Shown piece after piece: positions 36,902 to 45,738 of a stretch of DNA of 63,601 nt. The stretch's first letter is position 1. The number at the start of each line of letters is the position of its first letter. Both the position numbers and the translations under genes were made by a program. Under the pieces are notes generated by a model. That model ran no database searches and had not been told where the DNA came from. It worked only from the letters and a program-made list of their open reading frames with translations. Origin of the DNA: Acidobacteriota bacterium (GTDB taxonomy: Bacteria; Acidobacteriota; Vicinamibacteria; Vicinamibacterales; UBA2999); NCBI GenBank assembly GCA_016184455.1, contig JACPCS010000076.1, positions 1 to 63,601 of the forward strand, read 5' to 3'.

Positions 36902-37722
36902 ATCGGACGTTCGGCCTTCTGGTCCAGGCGGCGGGTCTGGCGTTGCTGCTGACGGCCGCGCCGGCCGTGCGCGCGCAGACGTGGAACTCCACGGGGATGA
37001 CGCCGGAGCAGTTCAAGAGCCTGCCGCCCGGCGGCCCCGCGCCGCGGCGCGACATCAGCGGCATCTGGGACGGCGGCGCGGCGGGCGTCGGCGCCACCGG
37101 CCAGGAAGACGAGCGCGCCCGGGCGCGGTCGCCGTTCACGCCGCTCGGCCGGCAGATGGCGCAGGAGAACAAGCCGGGCAACGGGCCGCGCAAGGTGCCG
37201 GTCGCCGAGATCAACGATCCGCTCTCGACGCTTGGCGATCCGGCGGGCTTTCCGCGCCTGGTGACATTCGAGCTCCGGGCCGTGCAGATCGCGCAGACGC
37301 CGGCCCAGGTACTGATGCTGTACATGTTCGAACAGCGCTACCGCGTGATCTGGACCGACGGCCGGGCGCTGCCGAAGAACCCGGATCCGCGGTGGTACGG
37401 CTACTCGGTGGGCCGCTGGGAAGACGACTACACGCTCGTGGTGGAGACGATCGGCATGGACGAACGGACCTGGATCGACAACGACGGGGATCCGCACAGC
37501 GACGCGCTGCGCGTCCTCGAGCGGTACCGGCGCGTCAATCAGAACACGCTGGAGCTCACGGTGACGATCGACGACCCGAAGGTCTACACGAAGCCGTGGC
37601 TCGTGCGGAACCGGATGCCGATGCGGCTCCTGCCGCCCAACACGGATCTGATGCCGATGATCCCGTCGGCGTCCGAGGCCCAGCTTTACTCGCGGGAAAT
37701 CGCGAGTCAGACGAAACAGTAG
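36898..37722 (+). CDS. Secreted PDLxGVW-related protein (tandem pair, second)
   Basis: A 274-residue tandem duplicate of the preceding gene. The ATG overlaps its stop by four bases. The layout is identical: signal peptide, TWNSTGMTPEQFKSLPPGGPA, ISGIWDGGAAG, PRWYGYSVGRWEDDYTLVVETIG, DPHSDALRVLERYRRVN and DPKVYTKPWLVRN. The conserved 'NKPGNGPR' and 'EINDPLSTLGDP' segments occur only in this pair among the members in this window, so they define a subfamily. Confidence 0.7.
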   Translation: MNRTFGLLVQAAGLALLLTAAPAVRAQTWNSTGMTPEQFKSLPPGGPAPRRDISGIWDGGAAGVGATGQEDERARARSPFTPLGRQMAQENKPGNGPRKVPVAEINDPLSTLGDPAGFPRLVTFELRAVQIAQTPAQVLMLYMFEQRYRVIWTDGRALPKNPDPRWYGYSVGRWEDDYTLVVETIGMDERTWIDNDGDPHSDALRVLERYRRVNQNTLELTVTIDDPKVYTKPWLVRNRMPMRLLPPNTDLMPMIPSASEAQLYSREIASQTKQ

Positions 37723-37752
37723 CCGGTAGCTGGTAGCCGGTAGCTGGTAGCG
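37719..37752 (+). repeat. Tandem GGTAGCT/GGTAGCC repeat, 7-base period
   Basis: Four units of GGTAGCC or GGTAGCT lie directly after the stop codon, starting within it. No inverted arm follows here, unlike at 12384 and 28182. The DUF6152 gene starts 18 bases later. Confidence 0.85.
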
Positions 37753-37769
37753 AGAAAGGGAGGACGGTT

Positions 37770-38174
37770 GTGAGAAACACGCTGGTCGCTGTTGGCATGG
37801 CGTCGATGCTGCTCGTGGCCGCATCATCTCCGACGGCCGCGCATCATGGTGCCGCCACGTTCGAGACCGGGAAGCAGATCACGCTCAAGGGAAAGGTCAC
37901 CGAGTGGATCTGGGCCAATCCCCACTGCTTCCTGAAGTTCGACGCGATGGACGACACCGGCACGGTCAGAAACTGGGTGGCCGAAACCCAGAATCCGGTG
38001 TCGATGACGGCGCGCGGCTGGTCCCGATCGGCGTTCAAGGTCGGCGACGAGGTCACGGTCACCGTGGAACCGGCGAAGAACGGCGCGCCCGTCGCGCGGA
38101 TCCTCAACATCGTGCTGCCGAGCGGCCAGACGCTCATTGCAGTCGGTCCAGGCCCGGGCGCGGCGACGCCCTAA
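37770..38174 (+). CDS. DUF6152-type small secreted protein (divergent)
   Basis: A 134-residue protein starting at GTG 37770, preceded by GGGAGG. The signal peptide ends SPTAA, so the predicted mature chain begins His-His-Gly-Ala. The Pro-His motif is IWANPHCFLKFDA, here followed by Cys. It is the most divergent of the five copies, yet it keeps both N-terminal histidines and the PH histidine. It ends 200 bases before the next receptor. Confidence 0.75.
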   Translation: MRNTLVAVGMASMLLVAASSPTAAHHGAATFETGKQITLKGKVTEWIWANPHCFLKFDAMDDTGTVRNWVAETQNPVSMTARGWSRSAFKVGDEVTVTVEPAKNGAPVARILNIVLPSGQTLIAVGPGPGAATP

Positions 38175-38232
38175 TGTGAGGTCGATCACAGCCGCGCCTC
38201 GCGCTGCGCACCACGTGCCCGGTGCGGCTGTA

Positions 38233-38261
38233 TTGACACTGTCTCACCGCAAGAGTAGGGT
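38233..38261 (+). promoter_or_regulatory. Possible promoter for the TonB receptor at 38375
   Basis: TTGACA at 38233-38238 is a perfect -35 box. A 17-base spacer leads to TAGGGT at 38256-38261, a poor -10 box. It lies in the 200-base gap before the receptor and would give a leader of about 105 bases. The rest of the gap (38175-38374) shows no gene. Confidence 0.3.
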
Positions 38262-38374
38262 TCCCTCCACGATACGCCGCGCGAATCTCGACGGCAGTCA
38301 TTCGTAGTCGTCGGCGGCGAGTGTTCATCTTCGACCCCGCACTGCTCCTGTTCGTTCATTGAAGGGAGGGGGTC

Positions 38375-41300
38375 ATGACGCTTCGGCGTATCGTCGGGGG
38401 GCTCGTCGCGTGCGGTCTTCTCACCCTGCCCGTTCCCGGCTGGGCGCAGCAGGCGGGAAGCATTGCCGGAGCGGCGCGGGACACGTCGGGCGCGGTGCTG
38501 CCCGGCGTAACGGTGGAGGCCGCCAGCCCTGCCCTCATCGAGAAGGTCCGCACGGTCGTCACCAACAGCCAGGGCCTGTACGTCATCGTCGATCTCAGGC
38601 CCGGCACCTACACGGTCACCTTCACGTTGCCTGGCTTCACCACGTTCAGACGGGAAGGCATCGAACTGACCACGGGCTTCACGGCGACCGTCAACGCCGA
38701 GCTGAGGCTGGGGGCGGTCGAGGAGACGATTACGGTCACAGGTGAGGCCCCGCTGGTCGATACCCAGAACATCCGGCAGCAGACGCAGCTCTCGCGCGAG
38801 ATTCTGACGTCGATTCCGGGCACGGGACGGCTGCCGGCCCTGTACACCGTTCTCCCGGCCGCCATTCTCAACGTCCCCACGGCCTACAGCGTGGGCGGCG
38901 TGAACGAGCGCGTGGCGGCCAACTACAGCCTGCACGGCGCGCCGAGCGCGTCGCCGGTGATTGAGGGGATGAATCACATCTCCGCCGGCTTGACGCAGGG
39001 CGTTGTTGTCTACAACCAGCTCACGTTCCAGGAGGTGGTCGTCGAGACGAGCGGGATCGGCGCCGACCGCGACAGCGGCGGGGCGCAAGTGAACATCGTC
39101 CCGCGGGAGGGCAGCAACCGGTTGTCCGGCACGTTCGAGTTCGCCTACGCCGGCCCCGACCTGGAGAGCAGCAACATCAGCGACGAGCTGGCCGCCCGCG
39201 GCCTGCGGCCAACCGGCGGACTGAAGAAGTTCTTTGACACTGGCGGCGCGTTTGGCGGCCCCATCAAGCGGGATCGGCTGTGGTTCTTCGGCGCCGTCCG
39301 GTCGGGTGTGACACAGCAGTTTCAGCAGGGGAATTACTACAACAGGCTGCAAGGCACCTTTATCGCGCCTGGTGTCGTGGCGTACGAGCCGGATTTGAGC
39401 CGGCCGTCGTTCACGGACGAGACCGCCCGGGATTTCACGCTCCGCCTCACGTGGCAGGCCGCGCAGAAGCACAAGATCGCGGTGCAGAGCTCCTTCCAGC
39501 CCAACTGTAACTGTCTCTTCGGCCTGCTCAATCCGGGCATCATCCCGGCGCCGGAATCGACGGGGCAACACCACTACAACCCGAACGTCATGCCGGTGGC
39601 CTCCTGGACGTACGTGGCCACCAACCGGCTCCTCATCGAGGGCGGCGGGTCGGCGAATATCCACCATCAGACGAGCAAACGGATACCGGGTGTCACTCCC
39701 GAGCACATCCAGATCACCGAGCAGTCGCTCAACTTCAAGTACGGGGCGCGCGCGAACTCCCTGGCCGTCGGTGGCTCCTCCACGTCCCATAATCCTCGCC
39801 GGATCTATCAGGGCCGGTTCGCCGTGTCCTATGTCACGGGGACACACAACTTCAAGGCCGGCTTCGGCATCCGGCGGTTCGAGGAGGGGAACCTCGACAA
39901 GAACAAGGACCCCAACCAGATCAATCAGGCCCGGGACTATACCTTTCTAAACGGCCGGCCGCGCTTCGTACGGATCTGGGCGGTGCCCCACGGGTTCGAA
40001 GAGTCCATTCGCGACGTCTCGTTCTACGCGCAGGATCAGTGGGCGGTCGGAAGGGCGACGCTGAACCTCGGTGTCCGCTATAACGATGTGGTCGGGTGGA
40101 CGCCCGAGCAGGTGATCGTGGCCGGGCCTTTCGTGCCCGAGCGCCGGCTCGCGCCGCTGACCAACGTGCCGCACTGGCGGAATCTCGACCCGCGGCTGGG
40201 CGTGGCCTACGATCTCTTCGGGACGGGCCGGACGGCACTCAAGGCGTCGCTGGGGCGCTACGCCGATCGTCTGGTGTCGGTCGCGGAGAACCCGGCCCGT
40301 AATATGGCGCCGAATACGCAGCGCACGTGGAACGACGCCAACGGAAACCTCATTCCCGACTGCGATCTTCGTAACTCGCGCCCGAACGGCGAGTGCGGCG
40401 CCTGGTCGGATCTCAACTTCGGGCAGCAGCAGCCGGGCACACGCAATGCGGAAGACGCACTGGAGGGCTTCAACAAGCAGTTCTACAGCTGGCAGGGCTC
40501 CGTCGCGGTCCAGCACGAGCTGCGGCCGAACGTGGGCCTCAACGTTGCCTATTACCGCACCTGGTACGGCGGCTTCCTCGTCACCGACAATCTGGCGCTG
40601 ACGCCGGCCGATTACGATGAGTTCTGCATCACGGTCCCGGTGGACAACCGGCTGCCGGGCGGGCGCGGCGACCAGCTCTGCGGGCTGTACGACCTCAGGC
40701 CGGAGAAGTTCGGCCTCATCGACAACCTCGTCACCCGGGCGTCCAACTACGGGAAGCGAACGCAGGTGTACGACGGCGTTGAAGCTTCGCTGAACGGGCG
40801 GCTGCCGCAGGGGTCGGTGTTCCAGGGCGGGTTTGTCATGGGACGGACGGTGGAGGATTACTGCTACGTCGTCGATTCGCCGGGCTTGACGACCTGGTCC
40901 AGCACCACGACGGGGCAGTTGTCCGAAGATCCGCACACGCGGCCGGGGTTCTGCCGGGTGGTCCCGCCATGGTCCTCCGGGATGCGGTTCAGAGGCCTGT
41001 GGGTGCAGCCGTTGCCCTGGGATCTGCAGGCGAGCGTCATCTACCAGAACATTCCAGGCATCGAGCGACAGGCGAGTCTGGTCGTGAACAACGCCGCGAT
41101 CGCGCCGCAGCTCGGGCGCAACCTCGGGCAGTGCCGCGGGGCCGCCGTGTGCAACGCCAACGTCACGGTGGATCTGGTTCCACCCCAGACGATGTTCGAG
41201 CCGCGCCTCCAGCAGTTGGACCTCCGGTTCAGCCGGATCTTCAGGGGGACCGGAGGACTCAGAGTGCGGGGGAATCTTGACGTCTACAACATCTTCAACG

Positions 41301-41407
41301 CGGCCAGCGTCCTCCGCGCGAACGGGCGGTTCGGCGCGGCGTGGCTCAACGCCGTGCAGGTGATGGGCGGCCGTCTGGTGAAGATCGGCGCCCAGCTCGA
41401 CTTCTAG
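38375..41407 (+). CDS. TonB-dependent receptor, Oar-like (second subfamily)
   Basis: A 1010-residue outer-membrane receptor with GGGAGGGGG ahead of the ATG. The signal peptide ends GWAQ, and the carboxypeptidase-like domain starts GAARDTSGAVLPGVTVEA. The plug region (RQQTQLSREILTSIPGTGR) and a barrel ending AQLDF follow. It pairs with the 6508 receptor as a second subfamily. It has its own upstream region and ends at a double hairpin (41412-41471) facing egtD. Confidence 0.9.
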   Translation: MTLRRIVGGLVACGLLTLPVPGWAQQAGSIAGAARDTSGAVLPGVTVEAASPALIEKVRTVVTNSQGLYVIVDLRPGTYTVTFTLPGFTTFRREGIELTTGFTATVNAELRLGAVEETITVTGEAPLVDTQNIRQQTQLSREILTSIPGTGRLPALYTVLPAAILNVPTAYSVGGVNERVAANYSLHGAPSASPVIEGMNHISAGLTQGVVVYNQLTFQEVVVETSGIGADRDSGGAQVNIVPREGSNRLSGTFEFAYAGPDLESSNISDELAARGLRPTGGLKKFFDTGGAFGGPIKRDRLWFFGAVRSGVTQQFQQGNYYNRLQGTFIAPGVVAYEPDLSRPSFTDETARDFTLRLTWQAAQKHKIAVQSSFQPNCNCLFGLLNPGIIPAPESTGQHHYNPNVMPVASWTYVATNRLLIEGGGSANIHHQTSKRIPGVTPEHIQITEQSLNFKYGARANSLAVGGSSTSHNPRRIYQGRFAVSYVTGTHNFKAGFGIRRFEEGNLDKNKDPNQINQARDYTFLNGRPRFVRIWAVPHGFEESIRDVSFYAQDQWAVGRATLNLGVRYNDVVGWTPEQVIVAGPFVPERRLAPLTNVPHWRNLDPRLGVAYDLFGTGRTALKASLGRYADRLVSVAENPARNMAPNTQRTWNDANGNLIPDCDLRNSRPNGECGAWSDLNFGQQQPGTRNAEDALEGFNKQFYSWQGSVAVQHELRPNVGLNVAYYRTWYGGFLVTDNLALTPADYDEFCITVPVDNRLPGGRGDQLCGLYDLRPEKFGLIDNLVTRASNYGKRTQVYDGVEASLNGRLPQGSVFQGGFVMGRTVEDYCYVVDSPGLTTWSSTTTGQLSEDPHTRPGFCRVVPPWSSGMRFRGLWVQPLPWDLQASVIYQNIPGIERQASLVVNNAAIAPQLGRNLGQCRGAAVCNANVTVDLVPPQTMFEPRLQQLDLRFSRIFRGTGGLRVRGNLDVYNIFNAASVLRANGRFGAAWLNAVQVMGGRLVKIGAQLDF

Positions 41408-41411
41408 GTGC

Positions 41412-41471
41412 AGGCGGACCTGAAGGTCCGCCTCGACGACCTCGTAGAGGCGGGTCTTGAGACCCGCCTCT
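41412..41471. terminator. Two strong hairpins between convergent genes
   Basis: Hairpin 1 pairs 41412-41420 with 41425-41433 (AGGCGGACC, loop TGAA). Hairpin 2 pairs 41446-41456 with 41461-41471 (AGAGGCGGGTC, loop TTGA). They separate the convergent TonB receptor and egtD genes and run into the egtD stop. They probably act as a bidirectional terminator and resemble the REP-like element at 24089. Confidence 0.7.
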
Positions 41472-42438
41472 AGCGGGACCCGTCCGCTTCAGCCAGCGTC
41501 AGCGCAAACAGATCCCGCTCATCGATCCACTGGGCACGTACGCGGAAGCCGGCGCCTGCGAGAACGGCCTGTACGTCCGCCGGTTGGTACTTGTACGAGC
41601 TCTCCGTCCAGATCGACTCGCCTGCCTCGAGCTGCAGCACGAAGCCGGCGCCGCGGATTCCCACCTGCTGGGACGTGCGGCTCACCAGGTGCATCTCGAT
41701 CCGAGCGGCCTCCGCATTCCAGATCGCCCGGTGTGCACAGGCGGCGACGTCGAAATCACCGTCCAGCTCGCGGTTGATCCGCACCAGCAGATTCTTGTTG
41801 AACGCCGCGGTCACGCCAAGCGGATCGTCGTAGGCGCGGAGGAGGTCCGGCTCCGGCTTCACGAGGTCGGTGCCGAGGAGCAGCGTGCCCGACTGGCCGA
41901 GCGCCGCCCGGACGGTCCGCAGGAAGGCATCGACACCCGGCGGATCGAAATTGCCGATGTTCGAGCCGAGAAACATGACGAGCGTCCGCCCGGCGCCGCG
42001 TTCTTCGCGGACGAGCCGCTCGAGTCCCGCGTCGTAGGTTTCCTCGTACGTGGTCACGCGGGCCGCCGAGCGCGCGTGCAGCGTCGCGGTGGCGCGTACG
42101 AGTGCGGCCCGCGAGATGTCGACCAGCCGCACGTCGAGCGGCGTGCGCGCGTGGCCGCCGGCGGTGATGAGCGTGAGCAGCTTCTCGCCGCTGCCCGGTC
42201 CCAGCTCCACGAGCGTCGTCGGGTTGGCCGCCTCGAAGATGCCGTGCGCGTAGACGTCGAGCAATCTGGTTTCCGCGCGCTTCAACGTGTACCAGGGGAG
42301 GTGTGTGATGGCGTCGAAGAGCGCGGAGCCAAGCGGATCGTAGAAGTACTTCGACGGGAGCTGCCGCGGCACGAGCGAGAGGTAGTAGCGGACGTCGGCA
42401 GCGAACTGGGCCGTCGTCTCGGCGGGCGGGACGGCCAT
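41470..42438 (-). CDS. egtD: L-histidine N-alpha-methyltransferase
   Basis: EgtD makes hercynine (trimethyl-histidine) from histidine and three S-adenosylmethionine, the first step of ergothioneine synthesis. A start at 42438 (MAVPPAE) gives 322 residues, the usual length. Family features are PRQLPSKYFYDPLGSALFD, the SAM-binding LVELGPGSGEK, VDISRAAL, FLGSNIGNFDP and a C-terminal EMHLVSRTSQQ. It lies 14 bases downstream of egtB in the same direction, the normal egtB-egtD operon. All core motifs are present, so the enzyme looks intact although its partner is damaged. Confidence 0.9.
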   Translation of the reverse strand: MAVPPAETTAQFAADVRYYLSLVPRQLPSKYFYDPLGSALFDAITHLPWYTLKRAETRLLDVYAHGIFEAANPTTLVELGPGSGEKLLTLITAGGHARTPLDVRLVDISRAALVRATATLHARSAARVTTYEETYDAGLERLVREERGAGRTLVMFLGSNIGNFDPPGVDAFLRTVRAALGQSGTLLLGTDLVKPEPDLLRAYDDPLGVTAAFNKNLLVRINRELDGDFDVAACAHRAIWNAEAARIEMHLVSRTSQQVGIRGAGFVLQLEAGESIWTESSYKYQPADVQAVLAGAGFRVRAQWIDERDLFALTLAEADGSR

Positions 42439-42452
42439 CGTGCGCGGCCGGC

Positions 42453-43082
42453 TCACGAGGCGTCCCGCACACACCTGAACGAGGCGTACACGTACGGATA
42501 GCCACCGGCGTCAACGAACGCAAGGAACTCGTCATTGGTCACGTTGTGCCGCATGATCGCGAACGCGGGCACATCTTCGGAGTACGCCGGGAACTCGTTG
42601 TCCCAGCCGAACGCCATCGTGCCGCGATCGACGCCCAGCGCCGCCCGTCCTGCGGGAATCTCGATCCACTCGCTGGCGGGTGCATCTCCATCGGTGCGGG
42701 GCCGATAGCCGGCGGGGCGGCGCTTCTCGGTCAGCGGCAGCCGGTGCCAGATGTACAGCAGCGTCTCCTGGTGCATCACCTCGTGCTCGAGGATCGTGAA
42801 GACGGCCTCGGCCCGGTCGAGCAACGGGTGTCCGGGCACATCGAGGCCCGCGCGGGCCAGTGCCTCCTGCACGCGTGCGTCGGCTTCCGCGGCGAACGCC
42901 CGCACCACGTCGCGGCTCGGCCACTGCGCGCGATGGTAGTCGGCCGGTTGTGCGGCCGCCGCCGTCGTGTCCGGATCGACGCCGCGCGCGAACAGCGCCT
43001 GCGAACGGGCGCGCGTCCGCTCGTACCAGGCCACGAGGGCGGTGCGGTCGAGCGGGCGTGCGGCAACAGTCGGCTCGAACAT
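42453..43082 (-). CDS. egtB: EgtB-like protein with internal deletion (DinB domain plus truncated FGE-sulfatase domain)
   Basis: Intact EgtB (about 420-440 residues) is a non-haem iron sulfoxide synthase that joins hercynine to cysteine or gamma-glutamylcysteine. It has an N-terminal DinB-like domain and a C-terminal FGE-sulfatase domain. This frame has only 209 residues. The DinB part is complete, with LEHEVMHQETLLYIWHRLP providing iron-binding histidines. The FGE part starts normally (EWIEIPAGRAALG, FGWDNEFPAYSEDVPAF, VTNDEFLAFVDAGGY) and then jumps directly to the family's very end (PYVYASFRCVRD). About 200 central residues are missing, in frame, at 42495-42506. The product is probably inactive as an EgtB. 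Confidence 0.85.
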   Translation of the reverse strand: MFEPTVAARPLDRTALVAWYERTRARSQALFARGVDPDTTAAAAQPADYHRAQWPSRDVVRAFAAEADARVQEALARAGLDVPGHPLLDRAEAVFTILEHEVMHQETLLYIWHRLPLTEKRRPAGYRPRTDGDAPASEWIEIPAGRAALGVDRGTMAFGWDNEFPAYSEDVPAFAIMRHNVTNDEFLAFVDAGGYPYVYASFRCVRDAS

Positions 43083-43306
43083 GGCGAGTAGGGTGGTGCA
43101 GTCCCCGCCAAAATGCAACACCGGGTCCTCGCGGCTTCGTGGCCCGACCGTTTCGCCCGAGGATGCTGAAGATCTGTGCACTCGATCACTATTCACCACC
43201 GCCTCGCGGACGCCAGGGCCGGACAAATGCCACGGTGAGCGTGTTCGGTGCTCTGGAGGGCTCGATCGCGTCGCGTCACTCCCGGTATAGTGGCGCGGCA
43301 GCCCTC

Positions 43307-44687
43307 ATGAAGTGCCGCGCCCCAATCGTCACCGTCTCGCTGTTGATTTGCGTTGTGGCATCGTCTGCCCTGGCGCTTCTTCGAGCCTCCGCCAGGCGGC
43401 GGCGATCCCGAGTATGCCTATCCGGTGAATCGCTTGCAGGCCGGCGTTCGCCATGACGCGCGCCGGTTCGGCCTGACGGCCGCCCTGCAGTACGTCCAGT
43501 TCGGGAATCTGCCCTCGACCGCGGTCGGACCCGGGCCGCTGGGAGTTGGCGCGGTGTACTACGGCCACGCGGGGCGGTCAGACAGTCATCAGGTCTACCT
43601 GCGCTATCTGCACCTGCAGCTCAAGGAGCTCCTGCCGGGAATCACGCTGCAGGCGGGCCGGATGCCGTACTCGTCGGGCAATGAGGATGTCTCGGGCCAT
43701 CCGAAGATCGAAGCCGTCAAGGCGCAGCGCGTCGGCGCACGGCTGGTGGGCGAGTTCGAGTGGTCGATCTACCAGCGCGGCTACGACGGCCTGCGCGTCG
43801 ATGCGGCGCGGCGCGCGTGGCACGCCACGGCCGTGGCGTTCTCGCCAACCCAGGGCGGCTTCGAGGACGCGGCGGGGCTGATGATGCCCGACGTGCGCGT
43901 GCTCGGCGGAAGCTTCACCGTAAGGGCCGCTGCTCTCGGCAACGCCGCGGAGCTACAGGCCTTCACGTTCCGCTATGACGACGACCGGCGCGTCGCGGCG
44001 CGGCCGGACAACAGCGGACGAGCGGCCTCCGCGGTCGATGTCGGCATCAACACCTTCGGGGCAACGCTCGTCGCGGCATCGCCGTCACGCGACGGTCGCC
44101 AGTGGGACGCGATCGTGTGGCTGGCCGGCCAGACAGGACAGTGGTACGAACAAACACACCGCGCATTCAGCATCGCGGCGGAGGCGGGGCACCAGTGGAG
44201 CCGCGCGCCCTGGCAGCCGTGGCTGCGCGCGGGCGTATTGTGGGCGTCCGGAGACAACAATCCGACCGATGATCGGCACGGGACGTTCTTCCAGATGCTG
44301 CCGACCGTCCGGCGATACGCGTTGACCGCGTTGTACAGCCAGATGAACAGCCGCGATGTCTTCGTGCAGGCGCTCGCGCGCCCCGTGCCGACGCTCGGCC
44401 TGCGCGCCGACGTGCGCTCGGTCGGGCTTGCTTCGGCGCGCGATCACTGGTACTTCGGCAGCGGCGCCACGCAATCGCGTGGCACGCAGTTCGGGTACGG
44501 GACTCGTCCCTCGAATGGCCGGACCGAACTGGCGACCATCACCGAGCTGTCGGCCGACTATGCCGTCTCGCGCCACTGGTCGATCAACGGGTTCCTCGGG
44601 ATCGCGCGCGGCGGAGAAATCGTCCGCCGCACCTTTGCCGGTCGGACGATGACGTTCGGCTATCTCGAGAACGTGCTGCAGTTCTGA
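43307..44687 (+). pseudogene. Alginate-export-type outer-membrane porin with frameshifted signal peptide
   Basis: The mature porin lies in one frame from about 43380 to 44687. It opens EPPPGGGDPEYAYPVNRLQ and continues with beta-strands typical of the alginate export (AlgE-like) family, such as LTAALQYVQFGNLP and LKELLPGITLQAGRM, ending in FGYLENVLQF with the terminal Phe of barrels. Its signal peptide (MKCRAPIVTVSLLICVVASS) starts at ATG 43307 in a different frame. One extra base, or two missing, between about 43370 and 43395 separates them. A TATAGT -10-like box is at about 43286. Sequencing error, recent mutation or programmed shift are all possible. The last 21 bases recur at 45718. Confidence 0.75.
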
Positions 44688-44767
44688 CGCCCGGGTCCGA
44701 CGATTCCTTGACAGGCAGGACAATCCGGGTCGATTATCCGCGTGTCCGGCGTTCCAGGAGGTTGGAC

Positions 44768-45709
44768 GTGGCGAATCGACGTGTCGACTCGGCAACGGTG
44801 TTGGCGACGGCCGTGGCCGTGCTGTCGCTGTCGGCCTCCATCGCCGCTCAGACGTCGCAGGCCGCGGGAGGCGCCACGCAGCACGCGGTGCCTGCGGAAC
44901 GGACCTGGAATCCGCCGCGCACGCCGGACGGTCAACCGGACATCCAGGGCGTCTGGAATCGCCGTGTGCCCGATATGGCGGGGTACGCGCTGGAGGGCGG
45001 CTCCAACGACGCGCACCTGCTGCTCTCGGCCGGATGCGCGCAGGGCATTGTCGGGTGCGAGCGTTCTACCGAGGAAATCGAGGCAGAGGTTGCGCGGCGA
45101 CGGGGCCAGCGCGGCACCATCATCGTGGACCCGCCCGACGGCAACGTGCCGTATCAGCCCTGGGCAGCCGCGAAGCGCCAGGAGATTACGGCCAACCATA
45201 CCAACCCGCGCGGTCCCGCGGATATCGATCCGCAGTCGCGCTGCTTCCTCGGTGGTGTGCCGCGCGTGACCTATCAGGAGGTTACCGGCATTCAGATCGA
45301 TCAGGTTCCGGGGAAGGTCATCCTGACCTACGAGTTCAACCATGCCTATCGCATCATTCCGCTCGACGGACGTCCGCATGTCGGAGGGGCCATCAAGCTG
45401 TGGATGGGGGATTCGCAGGGCCGCTGGGACGGCAACACGCTCGTCGTGGATGTGACCAATCACACCGACAGGACGTGGTTCGACGTCATCGGGACCTTCC
45501 ATAGTGATGCGCTGCACGTCGTCGAACGCTTCACGTTCGTCGATTCCGCCACGATCCACTACGAGGCCACGATCACCGATCCCAAGGTGTTCACGCGGCC
45601 GTGGAAGATCGCCTTCCCCCTCATTCGGAACACGCAGCGTGGCTTCGAGCGTCTCGAGATGGCGTGCCACGAAGGAGAACGCAGCTTCGGTCTCATGCTG
45701 CACCGGTGA
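44768..45709 (+). CDS. Secreted 'PDLxGVW' family protein
   Basis: A 313-residue member starting at GTG 44768, six bases after AGGAGG. It has a signal peptide and family motifs in the standard order: TPDGQPDIQGVWNRRVPDM, DPPDGNVPYQPWA, RCFLGGVPRVTYQE, GRWDGNTLVVDVTNH, FHSDALHVVERFTF, DPKVFTRPWKIAF and ACHEGERS. It is most like the 9524 protein (a shared domain opening and the RVTYQE/RITYLG segment). It sits alone between two copies of a 21-bp porin 3' end repeat (44667-44687 and 45718-45738). The function is unknown. Confidence 0.72.
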   Translation: MANRRVDSATVLATAVAVLSLSASIAAQTSQAAGGATQHAVPAERTWNPPRTPDGQPDIQGVWNRRVPDMAGYALEGGSNDAHLLLSAGCAQGIVGCERSTEEIEAEVARRRGQRGTIIVDPPDGNVPYQPWAAAKRQEITANHTNPRGPADIDPQSRCFLGGVPRVTYQEVTGIQIDQVPGKVILTYEFNHAYRIIPLDGRPHVGGAIKLWMGDSQGRWDGNTLVVDVTNHTDRTWFDVIGTFHSDALHVVERFTFVDSATIHYEATITDPKVFTRPWKIAFPLIRNTQRGFERLEMACHEGERSFGLMLHR

Positions 45710-45717
45710 GTAGAGAG

Positions 45718-45738
45718 GAGAACGTGCTGCAGTTCTGA
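45718..45738 (+). repeat. 21-bp copy of the porin gene's 3' end
   Basis: These 21 bases are identical to 44667-44687, the last seven codons of the porin gene including its stop (ENVLQF). No other porin sequence precedes this copy. The two copies flank the PDLxGVW gene as direct repeats about 1.05 kb apart. Confidence 0.9.

Noticed and set aside
41470..43082. Selenoneine synthesis (SenA-like) instead of ergothioneine, given the selenium genes nearby
   Set aside because: No SenB-type glycosyltransferase is present, and egtD beside egtB is the standard ergothioneine pair. The selD gene belongs to the selA-selB operon.
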